In this document: piece by piece, positions 32,862-44,012 of the stretch | Layout: each line of letters begins with the position of its first letter | Position numbering within the stretch: the stretch's first letter is position 1 | Assembly: GCA_020746835.1 (NCBI GenBank) | Contig: JAGPNK010000019.1 | Span: forward strand, 248,001 to 312,000 | Direction: 5' to 3' | DNA: 64,000 nt | Origin: Stachybotrys elegans | Taxonomy: Eukaryota > Ascomycota > Sordariomycetes > Hypocreales > Stachybotryaceae | Notes under the pieces: model-generated | What the model saw: the letters and a program-made list of their open reading frames with translations, nothing else | Databases searched by the model: none | Told to the model about the DNA's origin: nothing | Position numbers and translations under genes: made by a program

Positions 32862-33627
32862 CTAGGCGGCCGCCTCATTGGCCGTGTTATGCACATCGGG
32901 CCCCATGACTGACCAAGTGCGCAGCGAGGCCCGGTAGATGCTCAAGACATCGTCGTACAGATCCCGGGCCTTGAGCTGGTTGGGGATTTCAGAGCGACGC
33001 CAGTACTGCGTGTCGCCCTCATCAACGGTCACATTGCTGCTGGCAATGCTCCAATCCCAGCCCGAAATGATATCCTCAACGCCGGCGAGAACACAAGAGG
33101 ACAGATGGTACGGTTTATTCCGAGCGGCATGAACGGAGGTGCAGAAACACTCATAAGGGGTGTCTGTTTTACTCCCATTGTGGATAAATGGTCCAACGAC
33201 CACTTCAAAAGCCTCATTGCGCCCGGACAGGCATTGGCTTCGGTGGTCAGCGGCACCATGGCCAAGTACGTCGTCCAGGGCTCTGAGCGACCGCATTTCA
33301 CCATCACCTCCTGGCACCATGCTAGGCTCCCCAATGATGGTCATGATGCCAATCCGTGCTGGCCTCGGAGCAAGGCGCCGTTGGATCCGGGCCACCCACT
33401 CTTCTTCTTCGACCAGTACTACGGGGGTCGCGCGCCACCATATAACTACCAGGCACCATATCACCCTGTCTCTAATGGAGGACTTAAACGAGATGTAGAG
33501 GACGACTAGCACCTCGCTAGCTGGTTTGACAAGAAGCGGTCTCCTGGAAGGCGAGAATACTACGGTGCGGATTGATAGGATATTGAATGGCCATGTTTTG
33601 AAAACTGTAACAAGGGTTGCCGCAATG
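32862..33627 (-). CDS. long open frame, unknown product, strand uncertain
   Basis: I do not recognise this protein. The minus frame is open from upstream of 33627 to a TAG at 32862 and ends with a helical-looking stretch LKARDLYDDVLSIYRASLRT. The plus strand is also open from about 32910 to 33509 and reads protein-like (for example GENTRGQMVRFIPSGMNGG, FTITSWHHARLP). The two frames are in codon register, so either could be the shadow of the other. On the minus strand it would follow the AtuA-like gene directly. No start is convincing: in-frame Met codons occur at MTIIGEPSM and earlier. Confidence 0.4.
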
Positions 33628-35813
33628 CTATCCCTGCAGGTTGGAGGCCTTCCTCTTATATAATATCCCGAGACCCCAGAACGATGCAACACTTGGTAGA
33701 ATCTTGTAGAGCTTCCTCCTGACCACCGACCTGGCCCTAGGGGTTGGAAGTCCTATCGTTCCAACAGCCGTGTGTTGCTGCGAACCATGGACGTCGTTCT
33801 CCATGAAGCTTCCTGAAGACGCCATAACGCCACCCCGAAAGCGAGGGATAGTTACTTTGAAAGCAAGTGCGGGTTCAAAGAATCCCATCCAGACTATGTC
33901 TTTCTCTTGTATTCCCAGAACATGGGCAATCGTCTTCCGACTGAGCACATTAGATTCTTTTACCCACCTGTAGTCGAATGCTGATTGGAAGATGATGTCA
34001 ATGGTGATTTCATATGGTCCGGCATTCTTGGACCGAAGAACGGAAGCCACATCGGAAATGGTTCTAGGGGGATATATGCGACTGGGCTGCTGCGTAATGT
34101 TGGGCGAGTTACTCGTTGGCAAGGGGAGTTGTTTGCGCATCTCTGAAATGCCCAACAAAAAGTCGTGGTTGACTTGGATGGCTGGACCGGAGCCAATAAT
34201 GCGACAAGTCGCACGGAAGAGGCCGTTGGTTCGTGCAAGGCTCAATCTCTCCTCGCCGGGTTCGAGGTCGATCAGATGATACATGGAGAATTGAGCACAC
34301 TCGCCTGTTTCAATCTCCATCAGACCTCCAATGCCAAAGGCAAAGTTCCCTGACGTGGCCTTTTGACCAGGATAAGGCCCGTGCTATCATGGCATTAGCA
34401 GAAGAGAGGCAAAGCCATGCTGTGGCTTACAATCATGCCGACTCTTGCTTTAGAAGCCAGGCTTGTCGCCAGCTGTTGTGTCTCTGCGAGTGCCTCGACG
34501 ACCATAAACAGCTCTCCGGGTCCATTCGGGCCCTTCTGTCCCTTGCCGTATACATGAAACCCGAGATCCCATTTTCCGCCCAGGTCAGCATGTTGGTGCT
34601 GGACGTATGTTTTAACCCTAGGGAGCAAGTTGTCGATTTGGTTGATCAGAATATCTGCAGTCATGTGAGCGCGGCAATGTCTGAAGTTGGAGATACGTAC
34701 GATCTCTCACACTTCCTAGGAACATGGAACGATAGCCTTTGACGCATGCGGCCTCCAGCTTGAGTCTATACGGCATGCCCTCCTGGGTTGATGTCCGGTA
34801 CCGACTTCCTGAGACCTTAACGGTTCGCCCGTCGGCAAGCTGCTCGTACCGGCAGCTGTTCAAGTCGAGGACCCCGCCTGGTCCGCGAAGAAGGTCAGGT
34901 CTAGTATTTTCATACATGGTATGTGCTGCCACAGATAGCGGGGTACATTTCGACTCAGGTGCCATAGGTTCGACGTGGAAGAGACCATCAGAGAAGACTG
35001 TGGCAATGGCCCCATGGGATTTGGGTGTGGAACACTGGCCTCCGCATTCCATGATCTTTCCCATGTGCATAAAGCTCCCAAGCCTCTGCTCAAGGGCCGC
35101 GTCATGCAACCCAGGGATCTCCTGCTTGAGTCGAAACACACAGTATGCTACGTACGGTGCAGGATCGTAGGCTCGCCCACCAATGATTATATCAAAATCA
35201 GGATAGGCCTCCATTGCATCGAGGAACGGCTCATACCCTGCTTGTGCCACCACGCGCACAGAAGACTCGATATTATCCTCTGTTAGTTGCGGTACGCATG
35301 GACCACAGCCTGATACACGACCAGCTCTCCACCGGCTTTTGATAAGTCCTTTGTCGATGCTGGAAAAGGTCGAAATAGTTTTGAAGCGATAGTGCCTGGT
35401 GATTGGTCAGTGACAGGAGGATGATATGTAAGGCGCTCAGCATACTGGTTCTCCTTGGATGCGATTTCCTCAATAATTTGACCCATTAACTGGACGTGCT
35501 CGTCGGCTCCGTCTCCGCCAGCAGAAGAAAACAAAAGTGGAACCTGGAATGTATGGACGAGCTTGACCATCTTGGACAGGTCTTTGTAGTATGCAGATTG
35601 CGGGCATGTCATCGAGCCCAAGGCCAGCTTGTTTGGACCACTGTCTGTTGAGCCTGAGTCTAGGATGATAGCTGTTGGAACTCCAGAGGAAACTACTCGT
35701 GCTAGATGATAAGTCGTGAGGTCCTCATCGAATCCATACCCAAGACAGCCAACTGGCGACACAATGTAGCAGAGAGGACGGAGGGGTGTTTTGTCGTCCA
35801 TCTTGATTCGCAT
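33628..35813 (-). CDS. AtuA/DUF1446-like protein fused to DUF4387 domain
   Basis: The N-terminal part matches the acyclic-terpene-utilisation AtuA family: SPVGCLGYGFD, FSSAGGDGADEHVQLMGQII, then after an intron RAGRVSGCGPCVPQLTEDNI, DIIIGGRAYDPAPYVAY, MGKIMECGGQ and, later, HGPYPGQKATSGNFAFGIGG. The C-terminal part (IRVLRSKNAGPYEITID-like sequence from about 34090, FEPALAFKVTIPRFRGG) matches DUF4387. Three introns are inferred. Start set at ATG 35813 (MRIKMDDK) because the open frame above it has only GTG. AtuA in Pseudomonas belongs to citronellol/geraniol catabolism; the fungal function is not established. Divergent from a transporter at 36389 across 575 bases. Confidence 0.82.
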
Positions 35814-36388
35814 TTGTCGAGACGGCAAGCTGACTGTTTTCACAATGTATCAATACTCGCCGAAACCAAGTTATGTCATATTCCGCTTCATCGCTTCCGA
35901 CTTATATACAAGTCGCGTACGGAGTAGACGCTCGGCTAAGCCAACTCTTTCCCGAACGCATCGTCAAGCGCTCCATAACGCCTACGGGAGCGGACTTTAA
36001 CAGTATTTCCCGTTGTGGAAACAAGGTAGTCTGTATAGCCAGTTGGAACTCGAGAATAATAATACTCCGTGTGGGGGAGGGTCTGCATCGCCACTTAGCG
36101 CTCCAAGAATGGCACATCGCTTGTCCCTCTCCTCACGGCAGTTGATCGGCTCCAGTTTTCATAGCTATGACGCGGGGGAGGTCCAAGACGTGCATTGGCT
36201 TTCACAGTTCAAGATAGCATCCAAAAAGACGGGCAGGTGATTGATCTTACATATCTACCCCGCGTTTCTTCTGCCCCTCGTCAGTACAAATGGAGCGATC
36301 TCCAGCCATTCAACTTCTTCCCACAACCATCTGAACATCCAAATCATCAGACAGGGTTCTATCCTGGTCCATTCATCTCATATCAGCA
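35814..36388. promoter_or_regulatory. divergent intergenic promoter region (AtuA-like / MFS transporter)
   Basis: 575 bases between two starts facing away from each other. Shared regulation is plausible. No specific operator identified. Confidence 0.45.
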
Positions 36389-37984
36389 ATGTCCCGGATT
36401 TCTAGAGAAGACAAGGGTGTAGTGGAGAGCGTGGATATGACCATGATAGGCAAAGCAAGCGATGCTGGCTTGGTCCACGAGTTTGACGAGGACGTTCCAT
36501 TGTGGCAAGCTATCCGCCGCTACCCCAAGGTGGTGGCGTGGGACTTGTCTCTTGCGCTCATCATCATGGGCTGGGGATTTGACTCAGTGGTCGTTGGCTC
36601 CATCTCCAGCGTCGAAGCATTTCAACGAGACTACGGCGAGATTCTACACGACCGGCTCATAATTCCATCGGTTTGGTTGTCTCTATGGAGCGCAGCAACA
36701 CCTCTTGGCATGTCGTTTGGCTCGTTGTTTGCGGGGTGGCTCCAAGATCGTTTCGGGCGCAGACAGAGTCTCTTTTGGGGCAGTATCATCGCCGCCGTTG
36801 CTGTGGCTTTGATCTTTTGCTCCGGTCTGCTGCCCGACGTCAACGGTATGCGACTCGCGTTCACGCTGGGCAAGCTTATTCAAGGCTTTGCATCCGGTCT
36901 TTTGAAAATTGTCTCCATGACATACATGTCGGAGAACAGTCCCGTCGCGTTGCGTGGATCGGCGTTGGCATTGATTCCCACATTGAACCTGGTCGGCCAG
37001 CTGATCGGGTCTACATCCATGTACGCAATAAATGACGTCCAAGGCAATACGGGCTACCTAGCCATCCTTGGAATGCAATGGCTGTTCGCAGTTCTGCCAT
37101 TCATCATTTCACTTCTCATTCCGGAGAGCCCAACATACCTTCTCAACAAGGACCAAGCCGACGTCGCTCTCCGTTCCGCCCAGGCTTTGTACGCCCCCCG
37201 AGCCAATGCCCAAGAAGCGTTGGCAAGGCTGCGACAGACGATCGAAGAGGAAAAAGCGGAATCAAAAAACTGTACATATCTCGAATGCTTCCACGCACGG
37301 CATCGTCGGCGGACCGTGTTGGTTCTGTTGGCCAATCTGTTCCCGACTCTGTTCGGGCTGGACCTGATCACCAGGGGCAGCTATTTCCTCCAAACCATCG
37401 GCATGGACTCGGGAACAAGTCTTCTGCTGCTGATCCTGGGCATCGTGCTAGGATTCGCCGCCAATGTGGGAGGCGTCTGGGTCATGGCTCGATTCCCTCG
37501 GAGAGCTACCATGATGACATCGCTGGGCGCTGCTGGTGTCCTTTGGGCAGCCATGGGCATAGCGGGCAGCTGGCTGGGCTCCCAGGGCGAAGAGAACCCG
37601 GTCGTGTACTACTTCACCGCTGCCGACTTGATGATCATTGTTGTCGCAGTTGGTTTAGGTGCCTGGCCTGGGACATATGCAATCAACGGAGAAACCAGCG
37701 CACTTCGCATGCGGTCAAAGACACAGGGTCTTGGTGGCGTGTCACAGCAGGTTTCATCCGTGGTCATGTCGCTCATTCTTCCCTACATTTACAACTTGGA
37801 TGCTGGTGCATTGGGTGGTCGTACGGGGTTTCTCTTTGCTGGCACATGCTTTTTGTCGGTCATCTGGACGTTTTACTTCCTTCCAGAAATGAAAGGACGG
37901 CCTGCTATGGATGTAGATATGATGTTCGATGCGAAGCTGCCTGCGCGACACTTTTCTGCCTGGACAGCGAGTTCAACACAGTAA
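36389..37984 (+). CDS. MFS transporter, sugar/maltose-permease-like, 531 aa, single exon
   Basis: Twelve-helix plasma-membrane carrier of the sugar porter group. Visible: the loop 2-3 motif QDRFGRR (D120-R125), the end of helix 6 IPESPTYLLNK (P245-S247), an acidic central loop, AWPGTYAINGETSALRMRSK in the second half (the equivalent of the PAEIFP/R.RGK region) and the C-terminal LPEMKGR. It has strong similarity in pattern to fungal alpha-glucoside/maltose permeases. Several conserved sugar-binding residues differ from hexose transporters, so the substrate may not be a simple sugar. Paired head to head with the AtuA-DUF4387 gene, suggesting uptake of the compound which that enzyme degrades. 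Confidence 0.88.
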   Translation: MSRISREDKGVVESVDMTMIGKASDAGLVHEFDEDVPLWQAIRRYPKVVAWDLSLALIIMGWGFDSVVVGSISSVEAFQRDYGEILHDRLIIPSVWLSLWSAATPLGMSFGSLFAGWLQDRFGRRQSLFWGSIIAAVAVALIFCSGLLPDVNGMRLAFTLGKLIQGFASGLLKIVSMTYMSENSPVALRGSALALIPTLNLVGQLIGSTSMYAINDVQGNTGYLAILGMQWLFAVLPFIISLLIPESPTYLLNKDQADVALRSAQALYAPRANAQEALARLRQTIEEEKAESKNCTYLECFHARHRRRTVLVLLANLFPTLFGLDLITRGSYFLQTIGMDSGTSLLLLILGIVLGFAANVGGVWVMARFPRRATMMTSLGAAGVLWAAMGIAGSWLGSQGEENPVVYYFTAADLMIIVVAVGLGAWPGTYAINGETSALRMRSKTQGLGGVSQQVSSVVMSLILPYIYNLDAGALGGRTGFLFAGTCFLSVIWTFYFLPEMKGRPAMDVDMMFDAKLPARHFSAWTASSTQ

Positions 37985-38562
37985 AGACAGGACTGCCTAG
38001 TATGCTATTAATGTGTCATGGGTATCAGGCGACTATCTAGTTATATACCTTCCTCCTTTATATGATTGTCTTTCTATTGCACCAGATCATGCTCTTGCTC
38101 CAGGCCTGTCTCGTTGTGTTCTGTTCAACGTATACTTTAATATGATAGTGCTACGACATCGGCCTTTCCTGCTATCTCCTGGTACGCCTTATACAACAAT
38201 CAAATGGGCGGCTTACAGAGACACCGGGGCTGTGAGGCGTATACAGTGTACCAGGGGGTGACCTGTTATTTTGCTGCGTTGTGCCAACACGTCCCCATCT
38301 TGATCGCACATCTCTGGAGAGAAAAGACAATCGAGTTCAAGTGACAGTTTAAAGTAGGGAGTGGGATGGGCTTGCCCTAAACACGATCTAATAGTACGGG
38401 CAGTACCTAGCAGCCAATGCAGTCATAGACGGGAGAGAGAAACGACAACAAAGCCATGGTTTTTAGAGGAAGTATATTGGTATTATCGGGACAATTAGTG
38501 TGGGCAATTCTTGAATAGTGGCGCACTTGTAGTGAGATCTATCCTCCAGCTATAGCTGTTGG
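37985..38562. other. intergenic with partial repeat
   Basis: 38400-38455 carries CAGCCAATGCAGTCATAGAC and GAGAGAAACGACAACAA, similar to the tail of repeat copy A (3265-3330). No gene seen. Confidence 0.5.
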
Positions 38563-39374
38563 CTATTCAGGATCCATGCCGGTAATAATACGCTGGCACC
38601 GCTCTACCCACAAATCATCGTTGCTGCGGAATATGCTCTTAATAAACAACTGTGGCTCCTTCTTCATTGCCCGCCGGAGTGATTGCAGCTCGCTTAGAAG
38701 CTCCTCTTTTGGCCGCAGGTTGAAGTCTGTATTCCATGGGCTATCCTGAGTTCCCTTGACCATAACCCATCCAAGTTTCTGCAGCATCCGGTTGCTACAA
38801 CCCGCTTGTTCTGTTGCAAATCTCGTGGTTAGCACTTATCTCGTTAAATATGGGATAGCTCTGCTCAGCATACGTGAGACATACCTATCTTCTTTGCCAT
38901 CTCGCCTACATTGCATGCAGAGCCCCCGGAGCCCTTGGCCCACGGGAAGAATGGTCGATAGAGGTGCCACATCATGCGCGTTGCCATAGCTAGAGCTAAC
39001 TGAGCCGGCTCCTTCCGCTTGGGCGCCACGTTGAACGACTGCTCATTCTGCTTTATATACGGCGTCTCGCTCGACGCGCCGACGGTGAGCGTGATTAACA
39101 GCATGAGCTGTCACAGCGGCTCCTTGAGGTGCGTCACCAGACAGATCATGGCGAGACGGTAGTGCTCTATCACCTTTATGTCACCTTTCTTCTGCTGTTT
39201 GAATGCGTCCTCTACCTGACGCATCCCTAGCCGCAGAAGCTCCGGTAGCACGGTGAATGGGTACGGCCGCTCAAACTGGATGGCCGCCTTGGTGTATCTT
39301 GGTCTCCTCGCCTTTGGATTATGTGTGATATAGGCCCATAGAAAGAAGGAAAGTACTAATATACAGCTAGCCAA
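38563..39374 (-). pseudogene. mobile-element-like or multicopy fungal ORF with stop mutation
   Basis: Three successive frames read as one protein: RPYPFTVLPELLRLGMRQVE, VIEHYRLAMICLVTHLKEPL, an in-frame TGA (at about 39108-39110), QLMLLITLTVGASSETPYI, MMWHLYRPFFPWAKGSGG, then after an intron or break NRMLQKLGWVMVKGTQDSPW and LRPKEELLSELQSLRRAMKK to stop. The style (RNA/DNA-binding-like basic helices, no cluster relation) resembles multicopy ORFs of fungal genomes, but I cannot name the element. The upstream part is missing or unrecognised. Confidence 0.45.
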
Positions 39375-40051
39375 TAAGCAATATTGGATTAGACTCTAAT
39401 CAACTAGCAGTGGGCAGTAGATATTGTGCCTGGTAATCGTAATAACACAGCACAGTAGAAGTCTTATCAAGTATACAGAGCCAGAAGGTGCAAAGCACTG
39501 TCTTCCTTATTTACTTGAATCGCTTGCAATCTTTGTATGATGCATTTCAAGGGCTGCAGATGTAGGATGACCCAAGCCACAGCTGCAATAACAACTAAAA
39601 GACGTATATCTGGTCTGAGAACTGATGATGTTTCTTTTTTTTCACTGCCTGATCACTGCCGGTTCCTTGCTTTTATTAATGCAAACCCATATCGCTCACC
39701 TCAACAACCCCGTAACTATTGACCGTTACCCCGTCTTTCCACACCGCATTTCTTGCCATGACTTTGGCATCAGGTCTAGATTCTGTGCTGCAAGAACTGG
39801 ATTTGAAGTATCAAGCGGCGCCCGGCTTGGACGCCAGCAACGGCTCTACGTATTCCAATTCTTCTTGTCGTCGACGGGGATAGAACGCTCGTCTCGATCG
39901 AGGGGTGGAGAGAGAAATAAGAGGTCATAATAGCGAACCCTATTAATATAGCAGTTGAGTGCCCGATGCATTCTAATAGAGCAGTAGGGTTACTGCTGAC
40001 GGTATGCCTATTCTAATACTTCCGCTTTCCTCATTGTATATACCTTCTCTA
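39375..40051. other. intergenic, no gene seen
   Basis: AT-rich, short frames only. No supported feature. Confidence 0.5.
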
Positions 40052-41697
40052 TTATATATGCTGGGGCATGATTACATCGGCCTTGCCAGAAACAACAGCC
40101 TTAGAAATAGGCCAGCGGGATGTAACCGTCTGCTGCTGCGTATAAAACCTAACACCTGGGCGGCCGTAGAACGTAGTAGCACCACCGCCCGCCACACTTC
40201 TCTTGTTGCCGGTAAACGAAAACATGGGCAGAGGGACAGGAATAGGAAGATTGATGCCGACTTGGCCAGCCTGTATATTGCGGCGGAAGTAGTCGGCAAT
40301 GGAGCCCGAGCTCGTGAAAATGGCTACACCGTTGCCGTATTCGTTGTCGTTGATGAACTGGATACCAGCATCGAGTGAATCGACGCTTGCACAGAGGAGG
40401 ACCGGACCGAAGATTTCTTCCTTGTAGCAGCGCATGGATGGCTTGACACCGGTGATGATAGTCGGCCCAACCCAATTGCCGTTTGCAAACTTGCTATCCT
40501 GGGGCTTGGCGTTGCGCCCGTCGAGGAGAATGGTTGCACCATCTTCCTCTGCCGACGCAATCAGGGACTCAACGCGAGCCTTGCTCTCGGGCGAAATCAC
40601 AGGACCTAGGTCGGCGCCCTTCTGGAATCCACCATCCATTGATAGGCCCTTGGCACTGTCAACAAGCTTCTGTATCAGGTCCTGTCCGTCACCGACGTAA
40701 AGGAGAGTGCTCAGCGCCATGCACCGCTGACCCGCCGCACCGAAAGCCGCACCAGCAATGGCGTTGGCAGCCTGGTCCAAGTCGGCATCAGGCATCACTA
40801 GAGCGTGGTTCTTAGCGCCGAGGTTGGCTTGCACGCGCTTGCCGTTGGCCGAGCCGCGGGCGTACACGTACTCGCCGGCGGCGTTGCTCCCGACAAAGCT
40901 GATGGCCTTGATGCGTGGCTCATCGAGGATGAAATTAACAGCGCGGTGCGTCCCGTGGACAATGTTAATGACGCCGTCTGGGAAGCCGGCCTTTTGGCAG
41001 AGCTCTGCCAGGACCATGGCGGCGCCGGGATCGCGCTCTGAAGGCTTGAGGACCAGAGTGTTGCCCGTAATGGTGGCGATCGGCAAGGACCAGAGAGGGA
41101 TCATTGCGGGGAAATCTGTGCCCACGTCAGCACAGTAATAATCACTTTCACCAATACGGGACAGTATGTACTAAAGGGACAAATTGCTGCCACGACACCA
41201 AGAGGTTCTAGATATGTGCGTGTTTCCAGATCCTTGCCGATTGGGAGAACCTCTCCCTTGAGCAGCTCCGGTGCCGCGCAAGCAGCCTCGGCAACTTGAA
41301 GGCCACGCAGGACATCTCCCTTAGCATCGGCCACGGTTTTGCCCTGCTCAAGGGTGATGACGGCCGCAAGACGGTCCCAGTTCTCTCGGATCAGAGCCAC
41401 AAACTTGAACATAATCTGCTGTCGTGCCAACACAGACGTTTGCTTCCATGAGGGGAACGCCTTCTCGGCAGAGTCGACTGCTGCGACGAGCTCATCCTGC
41501 GTGTTTTGAGGGACCCGCGTCACGAGCTGGTTGGTAGCGGGATCAAACAGGTCAATGAGCTCTGTGCTGGATGATTGGACAAACTTGTTGTCAATGAACC
41601 ACGGTGTGATGGTAGGTTCACCAACGGTGTGGTCGGTAGGGTAAGAGGTTGTGGTTGTTGGCAGCGATGCCGGTTTGTAAGTGTCGACGGAGCCCAT
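40052..41697 (-). CDS. methylmalonate-semialdehyde dehydrogenase (CoA-acylating)
   Basis: Converts methylmalonate or malonate semialdehyde plus CoA and NAD to propionyl- or acetyl-CoA; family members act in valine, beta-alanine or inositol breakdown, usually mitochondrial. One intron (donor GTACAT, acceptor GGGCACAG) joins AAICPFN to FPAMIPLWSLP. Motifs: LEQGKTVADAKGDV, FVGSNAAGEYVY, QANLGAKNHALVMPDAD, catalytic Cys in FGAAGQRCMALS, CYKEEIFGPVL and MFSFTGNKRS. Start chosen at ATG 41697 (MGSVDTYKP). An earlier in-frame Met is not needed. The C-terminus VSGKADVIMPQHI is slightly longer than usual. In this setting it may finish off a branched-chain compound handled by the AtuA-like protein; that link is inference. 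Confidence 0.9.
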
Positions 41698-42008
41698 GTT
41701 TGTTATCTGACGAGCGTGGCGATGATCAATATGATGACCACAATGGTTGTCTCTTGAAAATGTAGAATGATGGCTGATCAAGGGGAGTGTCGAAGATGGA
41801 AGGGGGGCTCTAGCCTTGGGCCGTTATCGGGACGCAACTGATTCATGCCACCCCACTGGTGGAATGCGTGTCCACACCGCCTTATTGAGGGGAATCGCAT
41901 TTCGTTCTTTGTTTAGCGCAGCAGACAGAGCCTCCACGTTGATCTTGGACCTTCTCAGTGTCCCTCAGACTGAGGACAAGCTCACTTCTCGTGTGTTGCA
42001 ATACGACC

Positions 42009-43472
42009 ATGACGTCGTGGCCTACTGAAGAGGAAATAGGACAATCGACATACGAGCCACCATGGGGAGAACATCATCTATTCAAAGCCGCGCAAGAGGG
42101 CAATGAGGAGCAGCTCTCGGCTATCCTCGCGGCGGGAGTCAGTCCGTCAACGCTGGGCCAAAATGGCAAGCCACTTTCCGTACCGCTTTATGCTGCCATA
42201 AGACATGGCAATATTGGCTGTGTACGCCTTCTAATTCAGGCGGGAGTTGACCCTGGACAGTTTATGTTTAGTTCGTTCATCCACGACGAGGGTGTGTTTG
42301 GGACGCCGCTCAAACTGGCCTGCCAGTACGGGCAGCTCCCCGTTGTAGAGTATCTCATGAGCACTGGCAGGGCCAACATTCTCGATAGGGGGCATAACAA
42401 TACCGCTTCAGCACCTGATGTGGCTGCCGAGTCTGGCTACCTCCCATGCCTACGGACGATACTGGACTATCCGGAACATGGTCTTCGGGACGCTGGGCTC
42501 ACACCACCAGGCAGCGATGATGGCCGAAGATTATTGCATCATGCAATACGTTCGTCCGCGGAAGAAGTCATCAACTGCGTCCTTGAATTTCTCGGCCTCC
42601 CAACAGACACAGATGAAAGAGACTCGTGGAAAGGACAGGGGTTTTCGGATGTGCAACGAGATATTGCTTTCCAGGGGTTGATTGCTGCAATCGGGACAGG
42701 CCGATACGCCCCAATTCGGTTGCTCGCCGACTACTTCATGCTCAATAATCACATGGCAATTTCGGAAGTATCTAAGCTAGATGCGCAGCAATTATTCGGA
42801 GGACGGTGGTATGCGACCAGCAATAATGATCTCGGTGCCTTCAAGCTTCTCCTTGAGCTGGACAATCAGCGAAGGCTTGCGACAGGAGCAGTGAAGGATG
42901 AGTTCTTCCATCTTACTCTACACCGATGCATGCAAACTGCTATCAAAGACGGTAGTCTCGACGTTTTGAGATACTTGATAGAGGAACTCGGCTGTGACAT
43001 CTACAAGGTCTATTCCCAAGACCCAAACCCTACCGTAGGGCTATTTTCTCAGACGGCCCTGGAGCTCGCGGTCGAATACGGAAAGCTCGATATCGTCAGG
43101 TATCTGCTTGAAGAATGCAGTGCTGATGTAGCTGTCGGCGATCGAGTGCCGCTACGAACGGCCATATCCTCCAGAAATACGGAATTGTTGAAGCTCATGT
43201 TGGAGTACGGGGGTCCAGTAAAGGCGATTCAACCCAGCGAGGAACTCGACTTTGCCGGGCGCGAGAGGATAGCCATAGAAACACACGGAGACAGGTCTGC
43301 GGGTGACCGGGATATCACCCTTACGTGGCGGGTTGTCGAAGCAGACTTTAACCCCATTACGTGGTTTAGGACAAGCAAGGCCATGTCCTTTTTCCTCATC
43401 ACGCAGGACGACCAAGAATGGTGGCGCAATGTGGTCCAACGGTCACGGCGATTCAGAGGAGTGATGGCCTGA
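42009..43472 (+). CDS. ankyrin-repeat protein, 487 aa
   Basis: Single-exon protein with degenerate ankyrin repeats. Recognisable units are HHLFKAAQEGNEEQLSAILA, PLYAAIRHGNIGCVRLLIQA, TPLKLACQYGQLPVVEYLMS, TALELAVEYGKLDIVRYLLE and PLRTAISSRNTELLKLMLEY. A spacer with less regular helices lies in the middle. No enzymatic, NACHT or F-box domain is visible. It probably mediates protein-protein contacts. Start set at ATG 42009 (MTSWPTEE); the frame above opens with GTG only. Divergent from the dehydrogenase gene, 311 bases apart. Confidence 0.8.
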   Translation: MTSWPTEEEIGQSTYEPPWGEHHLFKAAQEGNEEQLSAILAAGVSPSTLGQNGKPLSVPLYAAIRHGNIGCVRLLIQAGVDPGQFMFSSFIHDEGVFGTPLKLACQYGQLPVVEYLMSTGRANILDRGHNNTASAPDVAAESGYLPCLRTILDYPEHGLRDAGLTPPGSDDGRRLLHHAIRSSAEEVINCVLEFLGLPTDTDERDSWKGQGFSDVQRDIAFQGLIAAIGTGRYAPIRLLADYFMLNNHMAISEVSKLDAQQLFGGRWYATSNNDLGAFKLLLELDNQRRLATGAVKDEFFHLTLHRCMQTAIKDGSLDVLRYLIEELGCDIYKVYSQDPNPTVGLFSQTALELAVEYGKLDIVRYLLEECSADVAVGDRVPLRTAISSRNTELLKLMLEYGGPVKAIQPSEELDFAGRERIAIETHGDRSAGDRDITLTWRVVEADFNPITWFRTSKAMSFFLITQDDQEWWRNVVQRSRRFRGVMA

Positions 43473-44012
43473 TAGATCACCATGTCGTGTTCCATGTTGC
43501 GCAATGTCTTCTGTGAAGGTGGCAAGTCACATCTATATAGCTATGTACAACGAGAAGCTTTCAATGGTCTTGCCTAAGCCACATTCACGGGGACCTTCCG
43601 CAGCATGATCCAGGCTGGCGCTGATCCCTGTTTCATGGATGGCCCGTTTCATGACCCTTCTAACAAAGATTTTAAACCCACCAACTAGGAAAGCTTGCCC
43701 TCGCCCTCGGGCTGAGACAAATGCGTTCTGAGTTATTGGCCAATGCACAATTGACAGTCATCGGCTTATGTGTCACTCTATTGGTGCGGAGGAACGGGAT
43801 GTATGGTAGTCGGCCAGAATCGAGGACTGCTGCCTGTTGAGTGCGGGGCTTGTCCAGGCTTCATTGGTAGGCATCCAGCCACTTTCACTCCAGAGTCGCG
43901 CATTTATAAACACATGCATTCCCATGATCCTTATCCATTGACCTGCTCACAGGCCTTTCTTGAACTTCTCTAACCACTTCAAAGTTAGACTATCGGCATT
44001 GATATCAGCAAT
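43473..44012. other. intergenic, no gene seen
   Basis: Promoter region of the following gene. No other supported feature. Confidence 0.5.

Noticed and set aside
37078..38040. 320-codon plus-strand frame overlapping the MFS transporter
   Set aside because: Out-of-frame shadow of the transporter coding sequence at 36389-37984; its Arg/Ser/His-rich composition is typical of a shifted frame.
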